NCBI GenBank assembly: GCA_021324035.1
Contig: JAJPJU010000052.1
Location: 1-10,268, forward strand
Length of the DNA stretch: 10,268 nt
Direction: 5' to 3'
From: Spartobacteria bacterium
GTDB lineage: Bacteria > Verrucomicrobiota > Verrucomicrobiia > Chthoniobacterales > UBA10450
The position numbers and the translations under genes are program-made. The notes below the pieces were generated by a model. That model was not told the DNA's origin. It did no database searches and saw only the letters and a program-made list of their open reading frames with translations. Below are positions 1 through 6,022 of the stretch, in pieces (within the stretch, counting starts at the first letter, position 1; each line of letters starts with the position of its first letter).

Positions 1-1628
1 TCGAGAAGTTTCGTTCGCGGCGCCCCCCCACCCTGTATCAAAAAATTGAAATCTTTTTCGGTGAAGAATTTTTGCATTTCGCCGGCAACCTGTTGCATGT
101 CGCGATAGCTGGTGAAGAGAACAAACGCTGCGCCGTTCGTCTTTTCGACGAAATGAGCGATCCAGCGCTCCAATTCCTTGGTGTAACCGGCGTCGCGCGG
201 GTCGGGCATTTTGCGCACCACGAACACTTTCATCTGTTTTTGGAAATCGAACGGACTTCCCAACTGCAATGCTTCGGCATCGTCGGCTCCCACCCGTTCC
301 CGAAAATAAGCGAGATCCGGACGGCCGACTGCGAGCGTCGCGCTAGTCATAACGGAACAGCAATTATCGCGGAAAATCATCCGGCGCATGACCGGAGCGA
401 GATCAACCGGCGCGGCATTGAGCGACAGGAACTGTGCGGTCTTGCCTGTGCGCTCGACCCAGTAAACGTGCTGGGGCGCGGCTTGTTCGAGAAAAATCGC
501 GATCCCATCGCGCGCGTCGCGAATCCGGCGGCCGAATTCCTGCAGCTCGGCCTTGATAATTTCGTCATCGGCCCGCTTTACCACCTCGGCAATTCGGCCT
601 TGAAGGGCAACCAGCCGCCCGGTGATCGTGTCCGGAACCAGATCGATATCGCGAACCCGAAATTCACGGCTCTTTCCAAAATCAGATTTCGATTCCACCG
701 CGTCGAAGAATCTCTCCACCTCGTCGATGAGGTCCGCAGCCAATCGAACACCTTCGGCGTCGCGCATCACGGTAAAAAGACCCTTCCGGGTTCGGGCGTT
801 GTAGAGGCGCTGGATTGCCGATCGCAATCCGTATTGCGAAACGCCAATCCCAATCTGCTTGGAAGCAACCTGCTCGACGGTGTGGGCCTCGTCGAAAATA
901 ATGAAATCGTTCGGGAACAGGAATCCACTTTCGCGGCCTTCCTGTTCGTCGGGTGAGCCAAGAAGCATGAAAAGCAGGGTGTGATTGAGGACAATCACGT
1001 CCGCGGCGAGCAAACGCTTGCGGGCTTGCTGGTAAAAACAGCGCGAGTTCTGGCCGCAACTCTTTTGGGTACAAATGTGCGCTTCGCTGCAAACCTGAGC
1101 CCAAACCTTCGGATCGGGTTCGATCGACATGTCGCTCAAAGTGCCGTCGCGAGTTTTCGCAGCCCATTCTGCGATTCGAGTGAGCTCGGCTTCCTCGGGC
1201 CCGGTAAAAAGTTCTTTCGAGCTTTGCAGCGCGCGTTCCAGCCGGCGCGGGCAAATATAATTTTGCCGCCCTTTCATCAAGGCGGCGTCGAATTCAACCG
1301 GCAAAACTTTCTTCAGAATCGGAATGTCTTTGTGAAGAAGTTGTTCCTGAAGATTGATCGTGTGGGTGGAGATAATCGCTTTCTTGTGCTGCTCCAGCGC
1401 AAACAGGATCGACGGAACGAGATAGGCCAGCGACTTCCCAACCCCGGTGCCGGCCTCAACGACCAAATGCCTTTCTTCCTCCAGCGCACGGGCCACCGCC
1501 ACCGCCATTTCCTGCTGTTGCGGACGAAACTCGAAGTTTTGGGCCTTCGAAAGCAGCCCGTTCTGCGAAAAAATCGTCCGAACCCGTTCGACGAATTCAG
1601 TTCCGAGGGAGTCTTTCAGGGCAATCAT
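1..1628 (-). CDS. dinG: DinG/XPD-family ATP-dependent DNA helicase with Fe-S cluster (3' end outside window)
   Basis: Superfamily 2 helicase of the DinG/YoaA/XPD group, which unwinds DNA 5'-3' during repair and replication stress. Translating the minus strand from the ATG at 1628 gives 542 uninterrupted codons to the left edge. Visible in order: a Q-motif-like FRPQQQEMA (about residues 34-42), Walker A GTGVGKS (60-66), motif Ia STHTINLQEQL, four cysteines C180, C186, C191 and C197 spaced like the XPD/DinG 4Fe-4S cluster and followed by a typical ADVIVLNH stretch, the DEAH box at 246-249, TSATL (helicase domain 2) and VLFTSYRDM near the truncation. The last visible residues resemble the QGxGxPRxxLL segment of DinG proteins, so the final helicase motif lies beyond the edge. 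No Shine-Dalgarno is seen before the ATG, and an in-frame stop lies shortly upstream. The gene is transcribed divergently from the lptG-like gene. The family call is firm; the symbol is less so because YoaA paralogues look alike. Confidence 0.93.
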   Translation of the reverse strand, partial: MIALKDSLGTEFVERVRTIFSQNGLLSKAQNFEFRPQQQEMAVAVARALEEERHLVVEAGTGVGKSLAYLVPSILFALEQHKKAIISTHTINLQEQLLHKDIPILKKVLPVEFDAALMKGRQNYICPRRLERALQSSKELFTGPEEAELTRIAEWAAKTRDGTLSDMSIEPDPKVWAQVCSEAHICTQKSCGQNSRCFYQQARKRLLAADVIVLNHTLLFMLLGSPDEQEGRESGFLFPNDFIIFDEAHTVEQVASKQIGIGVSQYGLRSAIQRLYNARTRKGLFTVMRDAEGVRLAADLIDEVERFFDAVESKSDFGKSREFRVRDIDLVPDTITGRLVALQGRIAEVVKRADDEIIKAELQEFGRRIRDARDGIAIFLEQAAPQHVYWVERTGKTAQFLSLNAAPVDLAPVMRRMIFRDNCCSVMTSATLAVGRPDLAYFRERVGADDAEALQLGSPFDFQKQMKVFVVRKMPDPRDAGYTKELERWIAHFVEKTNGAAFVLFTSYRDMQQVAGEMQKFFTEKDFNFLIQGGGAPRTKLL

Positions 1629-1703
1629 ATTAAATGGGGGTTCTCTTGGCCAAGAATCACCTCTTCAGAGACTGAAACTTGTTCGCGGAGGTGCTATCCT
1701 AAT

Positions 1704-1731
1704 TCTGAAATCAGAAATCTGAAATCTGAAA
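1704..1731. repeat. Heptamer tandem array, 4 x 7 bp (TCTGAAA type)
   Basis: TCTGAAA occurs at 1704, 1718 and 1725, with the one-base variant TCAGAAA at 1711, giving four contiguous 7-bp units. The array ends 6 nt before the ATG of the lptG-like gene and occupies the place where a ribosome-binding site would sit. The rest of the 109-bp divergent gap (1629-1737) holds no convincing promoter boxes; a possible TATCCT hexamer at 1695-1700 has no well-spaced -35. Confidence 0.9.
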
Positions 1732-1737
1732 TTTTTC

Positions 1738-2874
1738 ATGCGCCTTCTCGATCGCTACGTCATTCGAAACTTTCTGCAGGCTTACATTTATTGTATCGCC
1801 GGGTTTCTCTCGATCTGGCTGATCTTCGACGTCAGCGACAACATCTCAACCTTCATTGACCAGCATTTTGGGTTGATGCTGACGGTGCGATACTATCTCA
1901 CCCAGGTCCCCGAAGTATTTATCATCCTGCTGCCCGTTTCTTTGCTCCTGGCGCTGTTGTTTGCCCTTGGGCGAATGTCGCGCTCGAATGAAATTGTTTC
2001 GATGCTGACGGCCGGCGTGAGCATTCCCCGGGTCCTTGCTCCATTAATCGGAATGGGATTGCTCACTGTCGCTGCAAGTTTGGCTCTCAATTATTCTCTC
2101 GCGCCTCACGCCGAAATGGCCAAAAAGAATTTCATCGCGAATGCTCGCGCCCATCAATACAGCGTTCAGGGACAAATTTTCCGCAACCGGACTGATCTTC
2201 GGACGTGGTTCATCCAAAGTTTTCGGCCTGGCCATGATTTGTTCAACAACGTTCAGGTCCTGCAGCAGGACGCGAACGATAACATCGTGGAAAATTATCT
2301 GGCGGCGCGCGCGATTTACGATGCCAACGCGAAAACCTGGGAGCTCCAGGAGGTGAAGGTCGTTCATTACGACACCGCCGGAAATATTATCGACGAGAAA
2401 ATGTTGCCGTCGCTCAAGATCGAACATTGGACTGAAACGCCGTTCCGCCTCGGCAGCGCCAACGAGCGCGCAGAATATCTCAGTTTCCCGGAGCTGCGGG
2501 AGTATCTCCGATTCAACTCCGATTTCCCAATAGCTTTGCTGGCGCCGTTTCGGACCCATATGCATTATCGGATCGCTTTGCCGTGGACCTGTTTGGTGGT
2601 CGTTTGCATTGCCGCGCCGCTCGGGATCGGTTATTCGCGCCGCGGCGTGCTCGCCAGTGTCGCCAGCGCGGTTGTGCTCGTTTTCTCGATGAATTTTCTC
2701 ACCCACCTTTTTCTCGCGCTTGGTGAAGGCGATCGGATTTCTCCAATCGTTGCCGCCTGGATGCCTAATGCGATTTTCGCAATGATCGGGCTTTATCTCC
2801 TTTATCTGCGCGCAACCAACCGCGAAGGGCTTCGCTTTCAACTCGCCGACGTCCGGCGTATATTTTCTCGATGA
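1738..2874 (+). CDS. lptG: LptF/LptG (YjgP/YjgQ) family permease, lipopolysaccharide export
   Basis: Inner-membrane permease of the LptBFG ABC transporter, which extracts lipopolysaccharide from the inner membrane and passes it to the LptC/A/D bridge. The 378-residue product has the family architecture: an N-terminal amphipathic start (LLDRYVIRNF, 3-12), three helices (about 12-32, 58-79, 99-121), a soluble periplasmic beta-rich domain (about 125-270) and three C-terminal helices (about 276-298, 304-328, 335-357). The conserved segment around residues 77-101 (ALGRMSRSNEIVSMLTAGVS) is the cytoplasmic coupling loop that contacts LptB. Length is normal for the family. Whether it is F or G cannot be settled from sequence alone; the N-terminus looks more like LptG. 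No lptB or partner permease is in the window. The ATG at 1738 fits the family N-terminus, with a heptad repeat rather than a Shine-Dalgarno upstream. Its stop overlaps the next start. Confidence 0.88.
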   Translation: MRLLDRYVIRNFLQAYIYCIAGFLSIWLIFDVSDNISTFIDQHFGLMLTVRYYLTQVPEVFIILLPVSLLLALLFALGRMSRSNEIVSMLTAGVSIPRVLAPLIGMGLLTVAASLALNYSLAPHAEMAKKNFIANARAHQYSVQGQIFRNRTDLRTWFIQSFRPGHDLFNNVQVLQQDANDNIVENYLAARAIYDANAKTWELQEVKVVHYDTAGNIIDEKMLPSLKIEHWTETPFRLGSANERAEYLSFPELREYLRFNSDFPIALLAPFRTHMHYRIALPWTCLVVVCIAAPLGIGYSRRGVLASVASAVVLVFSMNFLTHLFLALGEGDRISPIVAAWMPNAIFAMIGLYLLYLRATNREGLRFQLADVRRIFSR

Positions 2875-3371
2875 ATCCGTTGCCGAACGATTGGGCCATC
2901 AAGGAGCGCGCCGACGCCTGCGCCGCGACCCAGCGGCCGTTCGAGGCCGGGGAATATTTTTACACCCTGCTTTTTCGCGACGCGGAAGGATTTCGCCGCG
3001 AGGACTTGAGCGAGGCAGCCTGGAAAAACCGGAACGAAAATATCCAGCCGTTTTCATTTTGGAAAACGCGTTACGAACCGTTGGCCGAAAATCCGGAGAC
3101 GCTGGGCAAGGAGAATGCCGAAGAACTTTTCCGGCGCCTGATCAAATCCGAAAACCCTCCGGCCAACGCCTGTTACGTTTTGGCGGCAATGCTCGAGCGG
3201 AAACGAGTTCTCAAACAAATCAAAACCGAGAGCGCCGAAAAAGGGCGCCTCTTAATATATGAGCACGGCGCGTCTGGGGACGTTTTTATCGTCCCGGACC
3301 CCGGTCTGCGCCTCGACGAACTGGAATCCGTCCAGAACGAGGTCGCGCAATTGCTCAAAAGCGCAGCCTAA
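2871..3371 (+). CDS. Conserved hypothetical protein, translationally coupled to the LptG-like permease
   Basis: A 166-residue soluble protein whose ATG overlaps the lptG-like stop by 4 nt (ATGA), so the two are probably co-translated. I do not recognise a named domain. It is charged, with no signal peptide or membrane helix. Visible segments are an N-terminal CAATQRPFEAGEYFYTLL (17-34), reading like a short beta-hairpin around C17, an acidic/aromatic middle with W51 and FSFWKTRY (61-68), and a helix containing CYVLAAMLERKRVLKQ (101-116). The C-terminus returns to short strands (LLIYEHG, DVFIVPDP) before a final helix. It has only two cysteines (C17, C101). The layout looks like a small conserved family rather than a spurious frame, supported by the overlap and by codon use like its neighbours. 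A role in envelope assembly is possible from context only. Confidence 0.82.
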   Translation: MNPLPNDWAIKERADACAATQRPFEAGEYFYTLLFRDAEGFRREDLSEAAWKNRNENIQPFSFWKTRYEPLAENPETLGKENAEELFRRLIKSENPPANACYVLAAMLERKRVLKQIKTESAEKGRLLIYEHGASGDVFIVPDPGLRLDELESVQNEVAQLLKSAA

Positions 3372-3374
3372 ATT

Positions 3375-3436
3375 ATTGTAGGGCGTCTCTGCGAGACGCC
3401 AATTCCAGACGCAGTCTCGCAGAGACGGCCTACAAT
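3375..3436. repeat. Compound palindrome (REP-like), two GGCGTCT-type hairpins in inverted orientation
   Basis: The outer arms 3375-3397 and 3414-3436 are inverted copies matching at 22 of 23 positions. The left part is itself a perfect hairpin: an 8-bp stem GGCGTCTC/GAGACGCC (3382-3389 with 3393-3400) and a 3-nt loop. The right arm carries GTCTC-gca-GAGAC. It starts 3 nt after the stop of the preceding gene and lies before the dihydrouridine synthase. There is no following T-run, so it is not a classical terminator, though transcripts from either strand would fold strongly. A second element of the same design lies at 4470-4527. Confidence 0.9.
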
Positions 3437-3497
3437 TCGGATGCCATTCGCCCCGAGGTGCGTCAGCCCGATTTTGTGGCAGAATAAGCCTCTCGTT

Positions 3498-4547
3498 ATG
3501 CGCCTCCCCTGGTTTCAAAATCAATTCCCGCTGTTTCTCGCGCCAATGGCAGGCGTGTCGGACAAGATTTTCCGGCAACTTTGCAAGGAGCACGGCGCGG
3601 ACGTGCTGACGACTGAATTCGTTTCGGCGGAAGGAATTTTCAGGCGCAACGACCGCACCCGCGAGTACCTCGAGTTCGACGAGATCGAACGCCCGATCGG
3701 CGTGCAACTGTTCGGCGCGGACGCCAATCACATGGCTGAAGCTGCCAAACAAGTTGCCGATTGGGTCCGGCCGGATTTCATCGATCTCAACTTCGGTTGC
3801 CCGGTCAACAAGGTCGTCTGCAAGAACGGTGGATCGGCCTTGCTCAAGGATTGTCCGACGCTTGCGGGTGTCGCCCAATCGGTTGTGCGCGCGATTGCGC
3901 CGTTGCCGGCAACCGCGAAGATCCGGATCGGTTGGGATTCGGACTCGGTGAACGCGGTTCGCGTCGCCAGGATTTTGGAGGAATGCGGTATCGCTGCGCT
4001 CACGGTGCACGGTCGGACCCGCGCCCAGGGCTATTCCGGAACAGCGGATTGGAACGTAATCGGCGAAGTGGCCGCAGCGGTTTCGATCCCGGTGATCGGC
4101 AACGGGGATCTTGCCAGCGCGAATGACGTGGCGAGACGAAAGCGCGAAACGGGAATTGCCGGGGCAATGATCGGCCGCGCAGCGATGAGCACGCCGTGGA
4201 TTTTTCGCGAGACCAAAGCGTATTTGAAGAACGGCTCAATCGTCGAGCCACCGACCCCCGATGACCGGTGGAAACTAATTCTGCGTCATTGCGAAATGAT
4301 TGTTGCCGAATGGGGTGTGGAAGAACCGGCCATCCGCTCGATGCGGGCGCGCCTTATGGCGTATTCCAAATCGATGCCGGAAGCGAAACGCTTGCGCGAA
4401 AAGTTTTCCCAGGTCTCAACTCTTGCCGATATTGAAACTATCGCGGAAGAAAATCTTTCCCAAAATATCTGCAGGGCGTCTGTATCAGACGCCGACTCAT
4501 CTCGGCGTTTTACAGAAACGCCCTGCAATTTTGCGTTCCCAGCATGA
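3498..4547 (+). CDS. tRNA-dihydrouridine synthase (Dus family)
   Basis: FMN-dependent enzyme that reduces specific uridines of tRNA to dihydrouridine using NAD(P)H. The product (349 residues from the chosen ATG) shows the FMN-binding start PLFLAPMAGVSD (11-22), the catalytic LNFGCPVNKV with proton-donor cysteine C101, KIRIGWD (141-147), HGRTRAQGYSG.ADW (171-185), PVIGNGD (198-204) and GAMIGRAAM (222-230). The C-terminal helical tRNA-binding part has RLMAYSKSMP and a LREKFSQV-like ending (285-306). It is closest in feel to DusB-type enzymes, but the subtype is not certain. An ATG at 3441 is also in frame, but its 19 extra residues are non-family and begin right after a palindromic repeat, so 3498 is preferred. 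The last ~25 residues (325-349) are encoded by a palindromic repeat and the sequence after it, so the natural tail has probably been replaced. The stop overlaps the erpA-like start (ATGA). Confidence 0.93.
   Translation: MRLPWFQNQFPLFLAPMAGVSDKIFRQLCKEHGADVLTTEFVSAEGIFRRNDRTREYLEFDEIERPIGVQLFGADANHMAEAAKQVADWVRPDFIDLNFGCPVNKVVCKNGGSALLKDCPTLAGVAQSVVRAIAPLPATAKIRIGWDSDSVNAVRVARILEECGIAALTVHGRTRAQGYSGTADWNVIGEVAAAVSIPVIGNGDLASANDVARRKRETGIAGAMIGRAAMSTPWIFRETKAYLKNGSIVEPPTPDDRWKLILRHCEMIVAEWGVEEPAIRSMRARLMAYSKSMPEAKRLREKFSQVSTLADIETIAEENLSQNICRASVSDADSSRRFTETPCNFAFPA
4470..4527. repeat. Compound palindrome within the 3' end of the dus gene
   Basis: Two hairpins sit back to back: GGCGTCTG-tat-CAGACGCC (4475-4493, perfect 8-bp stem) and GGCGTTT-tacag-AAACGCC (4504-4522, 7-bp stem). 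The outer ends TGCAGGGCGT (4470-4479) and its exact inverse complement (4518-4527) close the element. The design and outer sequence (YAGGGCGTCT) match the element at 3375-3436, so both belong to one dispersed family. This copy is translated as part of the dus reading frame. Confidence 0.88.
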
Positions 4548-4915
4548 GCACCGACACCACAGCGCCCAATTACAAAGTCGGCAACGAGAAGTTGATTCAG
4601 GTGACCGAAAAAGCTGCGAACAAGCTGGCGTCGCTGCTTGACCAAAAAGGAAATCCGGCCGGCGCTCTGCGTCTGGCCGTAGTCGGCGGCGGCTGCTCCG
4701 GTTTGCAATACGCCATGGACCTGGTGGATGGACCAAAAGAGCGCGACATCCTCGTACCGACCTCGAGTGTTCGTATCGTGGTCGATCCGAAAAGCGCGCT
4801 CTTCGTAAGTGGCTCAGTCCTCGATTACAGCGAGGACCTGCAAAAAGGCGGATTCAAAGTCACCAACCCGAACGCGGTCGCGCACTGTTCGTGCGGCGAA
4901 AGCTTCGCGGTCTGA
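4544..4915 (+). CDS. erpA: A-type iron-sulfur cluster carrier (ErpA/IscA/HesB family)
   Basis: Small protein that accepts and delivers Fe-S clusters to apo-enzymes. The 123-residue product carries the three invariant cysteines: C51 in GGGCSGLQY, and C115 and C117 in the C-terminal CSCGESF. The VVDPKSALFVSGSVLDY and VTNPNA segments (79-95 and 106-111) resemble E. coli ErpA more than IscA or SufA, but the assignment among A-type carriers is not certain. An extra ~15-residue polar N-terminus precedes the conserved fold. Its ATG overlaps the dus stop by 4 nt and no Shine-Dalgarno is visible, so translational coupling is likely. No isc or suf genes are in view. A nearby potential client is the Fe-S helicase at 1-1628, but nothing beyond proximity links them. 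Confidence 0.93.
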   Translation: MSTDTTAPNYKVGNEKLIQVTEKAANKLASLLDQKGNPAGALRLAVVGGGCSGLQYAMDLVDGPKERDILVPTSSVRIVVDPKSALFVSGSVLDYSEDLQKGGFKVTNPNAVAHCSCGESFAV

Positions 4916-4954
4916 CTTCTCGTCCGCCTTTTAAAATTCGCGTTGTAACTCCGA

Positions 4955-5221
4955 TTAAGGAGTCGGTGAAGGCGATGCCGCTTCTGAAGGTGAAGGCGAA
5001 GCTTCTGCCTTCTTCGCGGTCGACTTCTTCTTGGCAGCCGGCGAGGCCTCAGCCGAAGCAGTTGACGACTTCTTGGTGGTCGAACTCTTCTTGGTCGATG
5101 AGGTCTTGGCAGGCGCCGCAGCCATTGGCTCTTCCTTCTTTTGGGCCGACTCGTTCTTGCACGAGTTCAGGAAGGCGAGCGCTGCCAGCGCGGTGATCAA
5201 CGTCAAAACAGTGGTTTTCAT
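4955..5221 (-). CDS. Small Lys/Ser/Ala-rich lipoprotein (low complexity)
   Basis: An 88-residue product with a lipoprotein signal peptide: MKTT start, hydrophobic core (about 5-18) and a lipobox-like LNSC with the lipidated cysteine at C21. The rest is low complexity: a basic KK-S/T-S-T repeat stretch (about 39-72), followed by a Ser-Pro-rich acidic-to-neutral tail (ASPSPSE, ASPSPTP). The composition recalls histone H1-like tails or flexible, highly charged linkers, but a secreted lipid-anchored protein would not bind chromosomal DNA. Attachment to envelope polymers or a spacer role is possible. It converges on the erpA-like gene with 39 nt between stops. No Shine-Dalgarno is seen before the start. 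Plus-strand frames across it are shadows produced by its repetitive codons. Confidence 0.78.
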   Translation of the reverse strand: MKTTVLTLITALAALAFLNSCKNESAQKKEEPMAAAPAKTSSTKKSSTTKKSSTASAEASPAAKKKSTAKKAEASPSPSEAASPSPTP

Positions 5222-5311
5222 AGGGTGTGGTTAAGCTAAAGGAGTCCCGAGAATGTCGAGCCTCCCCCCGCAGAGCAAGCATTAAAATAGGGCAACGGAG
5301 CCCAATTTTTT

Positions 5312-5346
5312 CCTTCAACCTTCGGCTTTCAACCCTCATCCTTTGG
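5312..5346. repeat. Degenerate heptamer tandem array, about 5 x 7 bp (CCTTCAA type)
   Basis: Units begin at 5312 (CCTTCAA), 5319 (CCTTCGG), 5326 (CTTTCAA), 5333 (CCCTCAT) and 5340 (CCTTTGG). The first three are clearly related, while the last two are weaker. The array ends 2 nt before the ATG at 5349. The remainder of the 5222-5348 gap, between divergent genes, shows no confident promoter. Confidence 0.65.
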
Positions 5347-5348
5347 AC

Positions 5349-5939
5349 ATGAACACTCGCATCCTTTTTGCCGGAATCCTGGGTGGTGTAGTCCTGTTTA
5401 TTTGGAACTTTGTTGCCCACGATCTTCTGCCACTTGGCCGAATGGGCGTCCGTTTCATGACGAACGAAGACGCCGTGAGCAGCGCAATTCAAACGAACCT
5501 GGGCGACAATAGCGGCGTATATTTTTTTCCGACCGGCGGTCTTACCCCTGACGCAACGCGCCAGCAACAACAAGAGGCGATGAAGAAGGCTGAAGAACAA
5601 ATGGCCTCAGGCGCTTCCGGCTTTCTAATCTATCGCCCGAAACGTGTTTTTAACATGCCCAAGAGGCTGATCATTCAGTTTGGAACCGACGTTGCTTGCG
5701 CGCTCCTGGCCGTTTTCCTCCTCTCCCAAACCAGTATCGCCGGTTTTGGAGGAAAGGTCGGCTTTGTCTTCACGGCTGGAATTCTCGCAGCCATCACCAC
5801 GAACATTCCATATGCGAACTGGTACGGCTTCCCCAAGGATTACACCTTCGCGCAAATAATCATTCAGGTCGTCGGCTTTCTCCTTGTTGGAATTGTCGCG
5901 GCAATGATGGTCGGGCGTAGGACCGCATCTTCGGCTTGA
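5349..5939 (+). CDS. Conserved membrane protein of unknown function, four predicted helices
   Basis: A 196-residue integral membrane protein that I cannot assign to a named family. Predicted helices are at about 5-24, 110-127, 133-153 and 168-189. Between helices 1 and 2 lies a soluble loop of ~85 residues with a YFFPTGGLTPDAT stretch (59-70) and a Gln/Glu/Lys-rich helix (71-87). A run around 150-162 (TTNIPYANWYGFP) is aromatic and proline-rich and looks conserved. The TTG at 5343 is also in frame, but the ATG at 5349 gives a clean basic-then-hydrophobic N-terminus and follows the heptad array directly. It has no Shine-Dalgarno. It is followed by 81 nt without a gene before the metallo-beta-lactamase-fold gene. 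Confidence 0.85.
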   Translation: MNTRILFAGILGGVVLFIWNFVAHDLLPLGRMGVRFMTNEDAVSSAIQTNLGDNSGVYFFPTGGLTPDATRQQQQEAMKKAEEQMASGASGFLIYRPKRVFNMPKRLIIQFGTDVACALLAVFLLSQTSIAGFGGKVGFVFTAGILAAITTNIPYANWYGFPKDYTFAQIIIQVVGFLLVGIVAAMMVGRRTASSA

Positions 5940-6001
5940 TCAATTCGCAGCCTGACTGCGTTTTCGCCCGGTTTCGGACAACATTTGTCTGGCGCCCGGA
6001 C

Positions 6002-6022
6002 GTCACCCGTCACTTGTCACGT
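6002..6022. repeat. Heptamer tandem array, 3 x 7 bp (GTCACTT type)
   Basis: GTCACCC at 6002, GTCACTT at 6009 and GTCACGT at 6016 form a 7-bp-period array; a fourth partial unit may begin at 6023. It ends inside the likely GTG start (6021) of the following gene. The 12-mer GTCACTTGTCAC at 6009-6020 recurs exactly at 6822 and 6836, in the 3' part of the same gene. Confidence 0.85.

Noticed and set aside
72..956. Long plus-strand open frame of 294 codons
   Set aside because: Antisense to the DinG-like gene, which has all helicase motifs on the minus strand; the plus translation has no recognisable domain.
1664..1676. TTCAG-aga-CTGAA palindrome in the divergent gap as an operator
   Set aside because: Short and without a nearby promoter to act on; may be chance.
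981..1859. Plus-strand open frame of 292 codons across the divergent gap
   Set aside because: It overlaps the N-terminal part of the helicase gene, the heptad array and the start of the lptG-like gene, and reads as low-similarity shadow.
2044..2841. Minus-strand open frame of 265 codons
   Set aside because: Antisense to the membrane permease; hydrophilic shadow with no domain.
3441..3497. Upstream ATG extension of the dihydrouridine synthase
   Set aside because: The 19 added residues are unlike Dus N-termini, and the start lies just after a palindromic repeat; ATG 3498 leads straight into the conserved PLFLAPMAGVSD.
3252..4010. Minus-strand open frame of 252 codons
   Set aside because: Antisense to the Dus gene and crosses the palindrome; no recognisable domain.
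4948..4963. ACTCC/GGAGT hairpin between the convergent erpA-like and lipoprotein genes as a terminator
   Set aside because: Only a 5-bp stem with a 6-nt loop and no T-run on either side.
5049..5600. Minus-strand open frame of 183 codons
   Set aside because: It overlaps both the lipoprotein in another frame and the four-helix membrane gene; no domain or signal.
5985..6020. TTG start for the metallo-beta-lactamase-fold gene
   Set aside because: It would translate the heptad array into 12 non-family residues; GTG 6021 begins at the first conserved strand.
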